Assembly: GCA_023512835.1 (NCBI GenBank) | Contig: CM042084.1 | Location: 10,908,842-10,972,841 of the forward strand | Direction of reading: 5' to 3' | Origin: Taxillus chinensis | Lineage: Eukaryota; Streptophyta; Magnoliopsida; Santalales; Loranthaceae | Length of the DNA stretch: 64,000 bases | Shown here: positions 1-11,251 of the stretch, in pieces | Numbering within the stretch: position 1 is the stretch's first letter | How the letters are laid out: the number at the start of each line of letters is the position of its first letter | Program-made: the position numbers and the translations under genes | The notes under the pieces: model-generated | What the model saw: only the letters and a program-made list of their open reading frames with translations | The model's database searches: none | What the model was told of the DNA's origin: nothing

Positions 1-2511
1 TCTTCAATAAAAATAAAGTTCCCGTGCACAAAATTAAACAAAACTCCATGAATGATCATTTTCATGTCTTATCATGTTCAATGGAGATTAACATGCTCCA
101 TAATTCAATTATTTATGGAAAACCTTGAGGAGAAAACATTTGGTTTTTTTAGAGGGGATGCTAGCATGATAAAGTTTCCAAATTTAGAGTTTAGGTAGGT
201 GGAAGACATGTAAGGACCATCAAAATATGCCAATACTAGAACTTTAACCGATGTCTTTCAATAGTAAATGCTATTTTGAAAGAAACATTTTTATTTTTAT
301 GAGAAAGCATTATCGATGAATATGGAGACATAAAATAACAGTTTAGTGGCAACCTGATTTGCCTTCTCCATGTTATAATGTTTGTGATACCAATATTTGA
401 GTTGTTATTTTAGCGTAAGTCTGTGAAGACATGTTTTATTATTATTAACTCATCCATCCAAATATCAACATATTAATATAATATATATACATATATATTA
501 TATCAGTTGAACTACTGAAAATTATAATAATAAATTGAACCTAAAATTTTGCACCAAAAAAAAAAGTTGTTGTAAGTTGGAGGATCAGTTTTCAACAACC
601 CAAACAGTGTTTATACTACTTCCACTTCCAGTTTAGTTCTCTTCTTTTGAATGAACTCATGAAGTAGCTTGTTTATAACGAGAAACAATGACTTTTGTAT
701 GGTACATTTTGTTTCCAGCTCAATTCTTTCCAGTTTGTAGCATCTAATGTCACCAAAAAGTTATGAATATTCCACTTGTAGGAAACTTGAGAAATGACAT
801 TCATTTTAAAATTTCACACTTGTATGCTTAGCTTTCAACATAATTTTTAATTCATGGATTTACATTTGGATATAAAAAAAGAGAAAGAGAGGCATAAAAA
901 TATAAATTGAGGGACGCAAAAGGAGGGGGCATGAATGAATAGATAAAACAAGTGTTCCAACAACATGAAACATGCGTAAGCTGCTAGTAATTTGCTTTAA
1001 AGTAAGGTTTATAAACAATGAGGATCATACATATATATGATGCAATGTTATTTTACGATTTTAAAAAATAATATTTCTTCTTTTGTTTATGTGCGCATCA
1101 TGGCTTGTGACGTAAATACATTGATGAAAAGTTTGATTTCATAGTTTTAATAAGTTTCAATAAACGTTATTTTTGGAAGAATAAATAATTTTGAAATTGG
1201 ATGATCCAAAATATGCCCAAAAAAGGACAGTCAAACATTAACAAATAATAATACTAAAGATTTATAGATGTAAGAAAACAAAAAATACTAGATATACTAA
1301 CTCTAATATCATTTAATGGAAATATATTTCATTGTGTGCCTCACTTATGAGGTCCAATATAATAGTATAACTATTGGAAATTCAAGACTAATTAATTATA
1401 CGGACTATACACATGGCCAAAATACGTATCTCGAAAATCATTGAAATAAATGGTAGCCATAATTAAGATGGCCAATTCCTTGTTGAAATCTACTTTTTTT
1501 ACAGTGTAATACTTTGTATTGTCTACGAGATGGTTTTTAATAACATTCATAATTTGTTATACTTGTAAAATTTTAAAATGATCTGTAGTTTTTGCACAAA
1601 TTACCCACAGATAAATAATAAGCAAAATTGTGCATTTTTATTTATTTATCTTGTTGATAAATCTACTCAAAATTACCGTTGACATTGTATAACTCCTACA
1701 CATAACCATTAGGGTGTGAATCTTTAAAACTCTTGATATTATATTTTGAATGTCTTTGGTAGAGTTTTAAATTTATTAGATTGAAAAAAGAATGTAGAAA
1801 ATATCTTAAATTTTTTTCAAACAAAAAAGGAATAAAAAAGTAAATACAAAATTAGTTTTTTTATATATGTAAAATGAATTAACATAAAAACATTCAAAAA
1901 TTTCTTTTTAAAATAAAAAATATATAAAAAAGGAAAAAATTTAAAACTTAAAAACTAAGTAAAATTAAAAACAACTTTACAAACCTTGGAATAAAATAAA
2001 GAAATTTTAAAATGTCAAACAAATTAATAAAAACCAAAAGAAATAGAAATTTATAATAAAAAAAGTTCAAAGGTAAATACCTTAAAAAACTTTTGAACCT
2101 AAAATTCAAAAAATTAAACTAAAACAAAAAAGAGGAAAATTTTAAAAACTTTAAATTATAAAAAAACTCAAAAACATTAGAATATTTAAAATAAAATTTT
2201 GAAGATTTTTCAGAAAACATTTGAAAACTCATTAAAAAAAATGCTAGAACTTTAAACTCATTAAAAAATTAATGATAACACATGAATAAAATTATAATAA
2301 AAATATTAAACGGAATCTCTAATTTTAAAATTATTTAAATTACAAGATTGTGTTACATATTTTAAGTCTAAAATATGGTGAAAGTTAACTTATACTCAAA
2401 ACAACTGTTTACGATTATTCATTTAAAAAAAAAAGCAAAGGCCCCAGTGTAGAATTGGGATTAATAATATTTTTTATTACTATTATTGTTATTCGCTAAT
2501 ACGTTGAGCCA
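1..2511. other. AT-rich region upstream of MADS copy A (duplicated)
   Basis: No convincing coding sequence is seen. The stretch is AT-rich with many A and T runs. It is a diverged inverted copy of about 36150-38900: the motif runs near 1-900 reappear reversed at 38000-38900, and those near 1100-2500 at 36200-37650. The first 575 bases also recur in direct orientation at 30571-31110. It is best read as the upstream flank of a duplicated MADS-box block. Confidence 0.7.
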
Positions 2512-3497
2512 TATATAAATGGGCAGTGCTAGATACAACCGGCGTTGCGGCATCGTTCGCATCTCCGGCTGACGTGGAATAAGCCACTTCAGTATTTTTT
2601 TCCACGATTCAGCGCGCTTCTAAATCATCGCTCGAGCCCCTGCTCGACGCCTGCTCAAGGCGAGCCTCGAGCACGCTACGAGCAGGGGCTCGAGCAGATT
2701 TGCTCCAGCGCCCATGCTCGACGCCTGCTCGAGGCTCGGCTCGAGCACACCACGAGAAGGGGCTCGGCTCGAGCAGATTTGCTCCAGCGCCCATGCTCAA
2801 TATTTGATATCCACTCGATATTCTGAATGTCGCACTCGAAATTCTAAATTTCACACTCGATATCACAATCGATATCCTGAATGTCGCACTCGATATCACA
2901 ATCGATATCCTGAATGTCGCACGCGATATTCGGATTTCGAGCAGATCTGCTCGAGCCTTAAGCTCGACTCCTGCTCAAGGCGAGCCTCGAGCATACACGC
3001 TTGAGAAGATTTGCTCGAGCCTTAAGCTCGAGGCTCACCTCGAGCAGAGGCTCGAGCAGATTCTACTCAAGCCTCAAGCTCGGGCAGGTGTCGAGCACCT
3101 CTCCCATGGCTAGTTCGACGGGTTTTTAGGTTCCGTCGACTGTAATTTCCGACGAAAACTTCAAACGGCTATAACTTTGCGTACAGTGGTCGGAATTAGG
3201 TTCATTTTTTTTATTTGAAGGTATCGACGAGAGCCACGAGCCCAAAATACCCATAGGGGATTTTCCGCCTTCGGATTTTCAAAAAATGCCCTCTAAGGCC
3301 TTCAAAATCAGATTTTATGTAATCTTTCTACCTCATCCCGTCCAGATCCATACAACTCGAGCCTCCTCCCTCCCTTCCCTGTGTTCTTTCTTTCTCTCTA
3401 TCTTTCTACGGTGCGCTGTGGCATTTATGTTTTTTTTAGGTTCCGGTTCCGCAGCGATGACGTAATCGCAGTTGCATTTAGAGTTTTGTATATAAAT
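2512..3497. mobile_element. Mutator-like insertion, 968 bp, with 9-bp target duplication
   Basis: A 968-bp segment (2521-3488) is flanked by direct 9-bp repeats TATATAAAT at 2512-2520 and 3489-3497. The duplicated block C carries one TATATAAAT (reverse complement at 36139-36147) with contiguous flanks on both sides, which is a paralogous empty site. A 9-bp duplication is typical of Mutator-like elements. The termini are only weakly inverted-repetitive, so the superfamily is an inference from duplication length. The inside holds GC-rich CTCGAG-rich repeats and no transposase. Insertion of this block is well supported; the class is less certain. Confidence 0.72.
2640..3090. repeat. GCTCGAGC-rich minisatellite with 33-bp tandem repeat
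   Basis: The palindromic word GCTCGAGC and close variants occur about every 15-40 bases, often followed by AGATTTGCTC. A perfect two-unit 33-bp tandem rich in CGATATC lies at 2854-2919. The base composition (GC-rich) contrasts sharply with the AT-rich flanks, and the whole array lies inside the 968-bp insertion. Confidence 0.75.
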
Positions 3498-3529
3498 TGC
3501 ACCTGAGACCTGCCCGGGCAAGAGCGGAC

Positions 3530-3532
<3 letters not shown>

Positions 3533-3592
<60 letters not shown>

Positions 3593-3615
3593 CTCTCCCC
3601 CTCTCTCTCTCTGGC
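3533..3615. repeat. (CT)n microsatellite
   Basis: A nearly pure CT/TC dinucleotide run with a few CC interruptions. It is strongly reduced in the duplicated block C (near 36090-36110), so it has changed length since the duplication. Confidence 0.9.
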
Positions 3616-3677
3616 TCTCTGCGTGTATGTAAATTGTTTCTGAGATTGTCCCAATCATTTAGACAGTATAATATAAC

Positions 3678-3875
3678 ATGGCTGCAGCTGGTAAAATATT
3701 AATATTTATGAGATTTTGCACCAAGAAACGCAACGAGATCGAGGTGTTCACCGAGAGATGGGGAAACTCCACTCCTCCACCGGCGCCTCCGCCGCCGTCA
3801 TCGTCTGGCGAATCTTATGCCTACAACGCCGCCCTCATATATGGAGTCTGCATTCCACAAGTGTCCGAGGAATGA
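3678..3875 (+). other. Short open frame conserved in copies A and C; may be non-coding
   Basis: A 65-codon frame starting MAAAGK and containing a Pro/Ser-rich tract (PPPAPPPPSSS) is also open in the inverted block at 36017-35826, with a 2-codon deletion and a few substitutions. Conservation may only reflect recent duplication. I recognise no family. It could be an upstream exon or leader sequence of a neighbouring transcript. Low confidence that it is translated. Confidence 0.2.
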
Positions 3876-4265
3876 TGTCTCCTCCGACACAGACACAGGC
3901 GCGGCAGCATACGAGAAGAATGTAAGGGATTTGGTATCAAATGTGTCATCTCTGTTCTTGTTTCCCATTTTAATTTTTAATTTTTTTAAAAAAAAATTTT
4001 GCTGTTTCTTTTGTTCTTTTTTTTTAAATGTTAACCGATATTAATTAATTCCATAAAAATAAATTAACAAATTTGAATGGCTTTGTTAAAAAAAACTTTT
4101 CAAATAAAAAGCAAGATCATCCGTTAGCCTTATAATATTATAGTAATTATAGTAATAGAGCCGTTGGTGCTTAGCTGGAGACGGCTTGCAATGTCTATTT
4201 AATTTGAAAAAAGAGCCGTTGGGCTTCCTCTCTGCGAGCAACGGCAATAAAAAATTGACGCCCTC

Positions 4266-4272
4266 TCTATAA
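4266..4272 (+). promoter_or_regulatory. TATA box of MADS copy A
   Basis: TATAAAT lies in a pyrimidine-rich context about 220 bases before the MADS start codon, followed by CT-rich leader sequence. The equivalent position in copy C reads TGTAAAT. Confidence 0.5.
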
Positions 4273-4490
4273 ATCTCTTTAGCTTCCCTCACTCAGTTCT
4301 CACACTCTGTCACTCCCTCTCTCTCACTCTGCTTTAGTGCTAAATTTCTGCTCAGCAATCTGGTGCTTCTTGCTTGCTGTTCTCGACTGTCTTCGGTTGA
4401 TTTTTCGGTGCTCAATTTGTGTCTACCTCTTTCTCTTGCTCGACGTCACTTGTACTTAGCTCTCGCTCTCTCTCCCATTCTGATAGAAAG

Positions 4491-4853
4491 ATGGGCAAGG
4501 GCAAGAGAGAAGGCGTTGCAGAAATTACGGACCTAAAATCCAGGAAGATAACACTGTCCAAGAGAAAAATGGGTCTCTTCAAAAAAATCACCGACTTGCA
4601 CAAGACAGGTGCCTCTGCCGCAGCTATAATCTTCTCAGATGCGGGAGGCTGCTGGGCGCACGGCTCACCCAACCTTGATTCGGTCTTGGATCACTTCCTG
4701 GCAGTCTCTACCACCACCGAGATGAATGAGATGCAGAGGATCTTGGCAACCCCGGTTGATGAGTGTGACTTGGAGCAACTTTTAAAGATGAAGCATCAAC
4801 TGGAGAATGCTCGAGAGAAGATTCGGACTCAGCGTACAATGATGTGTTGCTAG
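4491..4853 (+). CDS. Type I (M-alpha-like) MADS-box protein, copy A
   Basis: Single-exon gene for a 120-aa protein. Residues about 1-60 form a MADS domain: basic N-terminus MGKGKRE, then LSKRKMGLFKKITDL and the strand IIFSDAGG. Next comes the GSPNLDSVLDHFL segment typical of AGL62-type type I MADS proteins. Such proteins are nuclear DNA-binding factors, several acting in female gametophyte and endosperm. The usual basic region is altered (VAEITDLKS in place of the common K/R-rich stretch), and the C-terminal region is short compared with typical family members. The start is chosen at MGKGK, where the domain begins; an upstream in-frame ATG at 4419 lies in leader sequence. It ends shortly after a Leu-rich helix (LEQLLKMKHQLENA). 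Confidence 0.75.
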   Translation: MGKGKREGVAEITDLKSRKITLSKRKMGLFKKITDLHKTGASAAAIIFSDAGGCWAHGSPNLDSVLDHFLAVSTTTEMNEMQRILATPVDECDLEQLLKMKHQLENAREKIRTQRTMMCC

Positions 4854-5029
4854 TTATTTTGTATTTTTTTTTTTTTTTTTTTTCTAATTCTTTTACTGTA
4901 ATTAATATGAATCAAACACATTGATTCCTGATTTAGAGGATAGGATCCTGTTGTACACGTTGCTTAAATAAGAATGAATGCCTATTTTTTTTCCCATGCT
5001 GTGAATGTCTCTTGATTGTTATTCATAAT

Positions 5030-5988
5030 GAATGCCCAATTTAAGTAAAGCATTGTTATCGTAGAATCTCCATATAGATTCTGTTAGATCTATTCACACA
5101 TGTGGCAATTAAAAAGTCCATCCACTCCACTTTTGCGATATACCAAACACACAAACACAATAATGGTTCATTATTTTTACCATCGCACTTGTGACTTAAA
5201 TATTTTTTCCCCAGCCCAAAAAAATAAAAAAATAAAAAAATAAAAATTACTGGATGAAATGAAATGATGCAAGAACTGTTTCATGTTTGCCTCCATGTTT
5301 CACTTGCAATGTTAAAAGACCATAATAATAACAATAAAAGTTTGTTTTCAATGGCTCCTTTAAATAGGACATCAACTTGTGATCCCATTTTTATGTCTAG
5401 GCCTAAGTAATACCCAAGCAGGCTACTATTTTTTATATTTCTAACGCGATCCATCTAGCTCAACTTATAACATTACCATTTGTAGCTACAAATAATTGCA
5501 CTTGGTTGCACTTTCATACACGCAAAAGTTGCACATATTATGGCAGAGGGCAACGAAGGAATGGGTCCTTATTAGTTCCATAGGGACAACACACATACTC
5601 TCTGAGATTCACAACAAAGGGGGTATCGTAATGTCAACCCCAGCAGTATTGAACATCATGGAACCTTCAGCAAACAACGCCGCAAAAAGCTATCATTTGA
5701 TTGCTTGGGTACATACCAATATTTCCCTTTTCAACTATATACCAAAGCAAGCACGAGTGAGGGGGGGGTCTCCTGGTGTATTGGTTTAGGGGCTTTGGCT
5801 ATCATCATAAGTTGAAATTATTATGGATTGATAATGTTCGGGCAGTAATTATGGGCAAGGACTTATTAATTTGTATTCCTTACCCCACCTTTGACTCATG
5901 GATGATGTCTACTTGCCTCTAGGCTGACAACATTGTAGGGAGGTCAGTCAATGATCAAATTCTTGTTGCCTTTCCAGGACCAAAAAAA
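5030..5988 (+). other. MADS-A 3' flank and oxidase copy A 5' region
   Basis: Holds the MADS downstream sequence, which recurs near 31130-31250, 31440-31540 and 34440-34560. It then holds the 5' region of the oxidase, which recurs at 25215-26117. A 97-codon open frame at 5496-5789 is also open in copy B (25513-25779) but absent from copy C, and resembles no family I know. TTTCCAG just before the start codon suggests a 5' leader intron. Confidence 0.5.
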
Positions 5989-7920
5989 ATGGCTGCTGAA
6001 CCAGTCAATGTGAATGAGTTCCAAGAACTGGCTCGCCAAGCACTTCCGAAGATGTACTACGATTTCTTTGCTGCAGGTGCTGAGGACCAGCATACACTAA
6101 GGGAAAATGTGAAGGCCTTTCAGAGAATTATGTAAAGTTTCATGCCTGTACTGTACAATGTTTTTAAATGGGCTGAGACTCTATACTCAGTTTGTTTTGG
6201 CTTCTCAGATTGCGGCCGAGAATGCTCGTCGATGTTACCAAAGTAGATATGTCAATTACTATTTTGGGTTACAAAATGTCAGCGCCAATTATGATTGCTC
6301 CAACTGCCATGCATAAGCTAGCACACCATCAAGGTCAAAACCCTATTGGAGGCACAGTTAATTTGAAATGTGCACATTCCTGATTCCTGATTATGCTTGT
6401 TATTTGCAGGAGAGGTTGCAACGGCCAGAGCAGCGGCTGCATGTAATACCATAATGGTATTAGGCTATTAGCATATCAAATTCTGTTTGTGATCCCATAC
6501 TGTTGTTATCACTATTTCTTAAAAAGATAAAATCAAATGATGAGCTGATTGGCTTCCTGCAAGTGCTCTAACTTTGAATATTTCTCGTGATCTTATTGTA
6601 GGTGTTGTCTTTTTCGTCCACTTGCACTGTGGAGGAGGTTGCTTCAAGCTGCAATGCAATTCGGTTCTTTCAATTATATGTAAATTCATGTGCTGATGTA
6701 GTTACAAAAAATATTGCAAACCTTATCCTTTGAAAAGTACCAGCTATGTTTTATGATTTATTTCCCCCTTTTGAGATGATCAAAGCTGAAGCTTGCGATA
6801 TGATTATCCTTCTGCTAATAGGTTTTTAGGAGAAGGGATATATCAGCACAACTCGTGCAAAGAGCTGAAAGGAATGGATACAAGGCTATAGTTTTAACTG
6901 TTGACACTCCTAGGCTTGGTCGAAGGGAGGCAGATATAAAGAATAGGCAGAATATTTCGTGTTTTTAAAACAGTTTGCACATTATCATGTTTCCTTTTTA
7001 ACATTTTATGATTTATCAATGGAGATGAAACATGACCAAACGTTTGAAGAAATGGCAGACTATTTGTTGCCCATAGTAACACGATAGGCTTTATAGCAGT
7101 TTTTGGATTTGAATTACATTGGCAAACACTTCTGCAGGATGATTACTCCACAGCTGAAGAACTTTGAAGGCCTCTTATCTACTGCAGTTGCATTGGTGAG
7201 TGTTAGGGAGTGGGGGGTATATAGTAGAGTTGTGTCTGCATGCTTAAACATTTGTATTTCCTGTTTTATCTTAAACTTCTGCAGGGTAAGGGTTCAAATC
7301 TTGAAGCTTTCAGTGCTATTAAAATATACTTGGAGTCACAACCTTTGCAGGACATCAGCTGGTTAAAATCAATTACAAAGTTGCCAATCCTACTCAAGGG
7401 TATACTTACTCGTGAAGATGGTATAATAACTATTTATAATACAGTAGTTACAAGTTATATTTCCTCATAGGTGCAATATTAGGTTAAACAGGAACCATTT
7501 TTCATTGCTCTTAATTGCTGGAGAGACATTCAAGGTTTAGCTAAGTCATTGATAGCTTGTTTCTTCCTGCAAATTAAGATTATTGAATTATCTTTGACAG
7601 CACTAAAGGCTATGGAAGTAGGAGTGGATGGAGTTATCATCTCTAATCATGGAGGTCGGCAACTAGATTATGCCCCTGACACAATTTCTGCTCTGGAAGA
7701 GGTAATTCTTTCAATAACCCTTCATCAAAACCTTTAACAATAAAAACACAATTTTTTCTATAGTGGAAATCTTAAGAAAGGTAGCTTCCTTTTTGTAGGG
7801 GGAGTTCAATAATTCCTATGATCCTTGGCAAAATGATTTCCAAATGAATTAAATATTTAACCACACTTAAAAATAGTGTTTGGTGTACCTTTGGTGTACC
7901 TGATATTAACAGGTGGTCCA

Positions 7921-8325
7921 TAGGCCTGTAAATGAGCCGAGCCGAGCGAGTTGGCCGAGTTTGAGCCGAGCTTGTACAGTATCCGAGTCAAGTCGAGCTG
8001 AACTTGTACAGTAACCGAGCCGAGCTTGTACAGTAACGAGCCGAACTTGTACAGTGTCGAGCTCGAGCTCGATTTGAGCTTAGTCGAGCGAGTATCGAGC
8101 GAGCTGTCGAGTGTATCGCTTATTTAAAGGTAAATGTTCGATAAATTTGTAAACGATTCGAGCTGAGTCGAGTTTGTACAGTAACCGAGCCGAGTCGAGT
8201 CGAGCTTGTACAGTAACCGAGTCGAGCTTGAACAGTAATAAGTCGAGCTTGTACAGTATCGAACTCGAGTTCGAGCCGAGTTTAGTCAAGCGAGTATCGA
8301 GTGTATCGGCTTATTTATAGGCCTA
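7921..8325. mobile_element. hAT-type MITE, 405 bp, in oxidase A exon 10
   Basis: The termini are inverted repeats: TAGGCCTGTAAATGAGCC at the left and the complement of TAGGCCTATAAATAAGCC at the right. The element is flanked by the 8-bp duplication GTGGTCCA (7913-7920 and 8326-8333). Copies B and C have a single GTGGTCCA at this position, the first bases of exon 10. The interior is made of short repeats around GTACAG and GAGCCGAG and has no coding capacity. Confidence 0.9.
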
Positions 8326-8486
8326 GTGGTCCATGCTGTTGGTGGTAAAATTCCTGTTCTTTTTGATGGGGGGTGCGAAGGGGAACAGACATTTTCTAGG
8401 CATTAGCTCTTGGAGCCCAAGCTATTCTTGTAAGCTTATTAGCTGTAGTTATATAATTTTCTAATATTGTTTCTCCCCTCACTCTT

Positions 8487-8504
8487 CCCCCCCCCCCCCC
8501 CCCC
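8487..8504. repeat. Poly(C) run, 18 bases
   Basis: Uninterrupted C run in intron 10 of oxidase copy A. A G/C run also occurs in copy C (near 31886), but copy B lacks it here. Confidence 0.9.
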
Positions 8505-8785
8505 ACTTGTTCACTTCTTATTACCAAATTTTCCTCATTTTACTTGTTATTTCCTCCCTTTGCTTGAACAAACAAGAAAAAGATATTTCTCCAATTTGTC
8601 TATGTAAAACAAATAAGAAAAAGATATTACCGACAATTGAAGCTTCATACTTAAGTCCTTGCTCTCTATTTGCGGATGTTTGTTTGGACTTAAAAAAGTG
8701 GCCTAATACTGGTTTTTTTTCCATAAACTGCAGGTTGGTAGGCCTGTTTTATGGGGGCTAGCTGCTAAGGGAGAGTATGGAGTGC

Positions 8786-9303
8786 TGGGATAGACCCTAC
8801 ACCGAGCAAACATGGGTGGTGTATCACGATCGTCCATTGGGCCCTTGGGTCCTCCTAAGTTGATGGCAGGGATGAATTTGTACATGAGCCAACAACAGCA
8901 GCAATTACAACAGTTACAACACCATCAACAACAGCAACTGCAGCAACATCAGTTACAACAGCAACAGCAAGAAACACCCTCTCCTCTCACCTTCACAAGT
9001 AGGATCTCCATCAACCATGGGTATTCCACAGCAAATGAGCCAACAAACTCAGCAGCTGCAGCAGGCTGGCCCACAGCCGATGAGGCAACGCACCCCAATG
9101 AGCCTGCAGATGAGCCAGTGTACCCCAATGAGCCCACAGATAAGCTCTGGTGCCATCCACCCTTTAAGCACCGGTAATCTGGACCCTTGCCTAGCTAGTC
9201 CACAGCTCAGCTCCCAGACTCTTGGCTCAGTTGGTAGCATCACAAATTCTCCCATGGAGTTGCAAGGTGTGAATAAGAGCAATTCTGTGAGTAACGGATA
9301 AAA
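8786..9303 (+). pseudogene. PHL-like Gln-rich protein, 3' fragment (inverted)
   Basis: The joined sequence encodes the C-terminal part of a Gln-rich nuclear protein: MGGVSRSSIGPLGPPKLMAG, poly-Gln, MSQQTQQLQQAGPQPMRQ, then ASPQLSSQTLGSVGSITNSP and VNKSNSVSNG with stop. I recognise this tail as resembling plant PHYTOCHROME-DEPENDENT LATE-FLOWERING (PHL), a coactivator-like flowering regulator. A deletion of about 14 bases after TPSPL shifts the frame between the poly-Gln part and the tail. There is no 5' half. The fragment was placed here by an inversion that fused it to oxidase exon 11. Confidence 0.65.
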
Positions 9304-9853
9304 CGGAGTGAATGTGACGGTGCTTTAGGTTGTGACTTGTAACCCTGTATGTCACTTGATGGGCGCAAGAATCTTAGCCCGTTAATTTCATAATTTTTAT
9401 TTGGTCTTTCAGAATAATGTGTTAGGAAATTGAGCATGTTTCTTGCGCTTGAAAAGTTGTAAATAGTAACTAATTAGAACATTTTTCTCAAAGTAGTACT
9501 TTCTAAATGTAGGTGCTGCAATTGGGATAGTGAAAATGTAATTATGAAACAATATTTGATTCTACAATATTTGTCACTTCTCCACGCGTGGCTCCCTAAC
9601 TATAAAACTTGTTCATCATTCCAATTAGTTGTGATGTGAAGCCATAACTAAATTGCATCATTTACTATCCCATTGTTTGGCAGAAACATCCCATGTACAC
9701 GGAGATACAGTTGCAGTCTCAAAATGTCCTAAGAACCATAGGAAAATTACATGAACATGAATGCTCATCTGAGATTGTAGTATTCAATCATATCTGCATA
9801 TTTTAAAGTTCCCATAAACTATCCATTGAGGGTGCTTTGGCGTGTCATCAGAC
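9304..9853 (-). other. Inverted oxidase-PHL intergenic sequence
   Basis: Reverse-oriented equivalent of 28784-29339, the spacer between oxidase B and PHL B. No gene seen. Confidence 0.7.
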
Positions 9854-10032
9854 TTAGAGCATGGATTGAAGACCCTCGTGTTCCATTCTCACGTGATGCC
9901 GAGTAATATTCTTTACGCTTGGACAGCCTGGAAGGCTAATAGTGAGCTCGAGTTCATTCTTCAACATTTCCATGACTAGTCGCACTCCATACTCTCCCTT
10001 AGCAGCTAGCCCCCATAAAACAGCCTACCAAC
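9854..10032 (-). pseudogene. Oxidase exon 11, inverted duplicate
   Basis: On the minus strand this carries the complete last exon of the oxidase from the intron acceptor to the TAA stop, including the sequence for GCPSVKNI and the terminal SML. One base is missing near the start of the exon (GGCTG versus GGCCTG in copy A). Part of intron 10 follows to 10206. The first 52 bases of the same exon also occur on the plus strand at 8734-8785, so the breakpoint duplicated this part while flipping the rest. Confidence 0.85.
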
Positions 10033-10199
10033 CTGCAGTTTATGGACAAAAACCAGTATTAGGCCACTTTTAATTCCAAACAAACATCTGCAAATAGACA
10101 GCAAGGACTTAAGTATGAAGTTTCAATTATCAATAATATCTTTTTCTTGTTTGTTTTACATAGACAAATTGGAGAAATATCCTTTTCTTATTTGTTCAA

Positions 10200-10335
10200 G
10201 TAGGCGTAGAGGCAGTGATGCAGCACACAATCCTCTCTAACAGTGGTATGGATTCCTTCCCCCTCTTTTTCTTGCTTGCTGAAACCGGCTTTCCCCCTGC
10301 TGCTACAGCATAGCCCATGCCTCCACATGCCGAAC
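10200..10335 (-). other. Unidentified coding-like fragment
   Basis: Immediately after homology to oxidase intron 10 ends, the minus strand reads an open stretch SACGGMGYAVAAGGKPVS followed by ASKKKRGKES and IPLLERIVCC. Composition is unlike the AT-rich surroundings. No family is recognised. It may be an exon piece of another gene brought in at the rearrangement breakpoint. Confidence 0.2.
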
Positions 10336-11251
10336 CTATCACCAAATTCTTATTTGATGGATATTTATGGCATTGGATGAATATAATATTGTATATATTT
10401 TTAACTCTTCTTATAATATTTTTATAATATTGTATATATTTTTGGTGAATTAAATATTATCGATTTGATGAAATATAATTAATTTTTAATATTGTTGCTC
10501 AATTAAAATAAGTAAAAGAATTTTTTCCCGACGCTTTTCAAAATTAAATATTTGACATTTTTTCCCCATACCAAATACAATCAATCATGGCATTTTTTTT
10601 GGCACAATGATGGCCTAGGTGTTGTCTATTACCAGCATAAATATACTATATGCCAGCATTTTTAGATGGATAGCATAAATATATTATATGTCAGCGTTTT
10701 TGGATTGTCAGCATAATCAAGTGTATCCTTGCATTCTAAAAATGTCAGTATAGGTTTTATCATATATCTATCGCGACGTTTCTACGCCGACGCTTACCTA
10801 AAATGTTAAAAATAGTCTGACAGTGTTTTTCTATGTTATCCCAACATTTTGAGAATGCCAGTAAGAGATAAATGGCAAAAATAAATTCTAATAACTCTTC
10901 ATTTCATTTGACTATATGCTATAGTGATTCTTTATTTTTAAGAAATTACTATTTATTCTTTAAATATTATTTTATTACTTTTATCTTATCTCTCCTCCCT
11001 CCAAATAAAAATTTATTATATTAAAAATATAATAAAAATTATTATTTCAATAAAAATAAAATTAAAATAAAAAATATTATTAAAGTTGGAAAAAAAACAC
11101 TCTTTACATATAAAAAATAATCCCTAATAAAAAATGCTCGTAGACGTTGATACATTTTTTAAAATCATAAATTTATAATTAAAATCCCTAATAAAAAATA
11201 ATCCCGCGTGTTTATGAAATGACAATATCTTGAATCAAATGAAACATTCAA
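10336..11251. other. AT-rich non-genic stretch
   Basis: No open frame of note. Loose repeats of CAGCATAAATATA and GTCAGCGTTTT occur at 10630-10870, which could be the subterminal part of a DNA transposon, but no termini were found. Confidence 0.5.

Larger units (their letters stand above)
5989..8785 (+). pseudogene. (S)-2-hydroxy-acid oxidase copy A, disrupted
   Basis: Exons alignable to the intact copy B: 5989-6131, 6209-6333, 6410-6456, 6602-6679, 6822-6946, 7138-7195, 7285-7310 (partial), 7351-7420, 7601-7701, 7913-7920 plus 8334-8429, and 8734-8785 (partial). Lesions: a deletion of about 97 bp removes the 3' half and donor site of exon 7; a hAT-type MITE sits eight bases into exon 10; exon 10 has six Gs where copy B has seven, giving a frameshift; a TTC-TAG stop follows; exon 11 breaks off after 52 bases and runs directly into a PHL-like fragment. 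The first six exons are intact and nearly identical to copy B, so decay is recent. No functional oxidase can be made. Confidence 0.9.

Noticed and set aside
5496..5789. A real gene at the 97-codon frame before oxidase A
   Set aside because: It is shared with copy B only because of recent duplication, is absent from copy C, and has no recognisable motif; kept only as a note in the 5' region.
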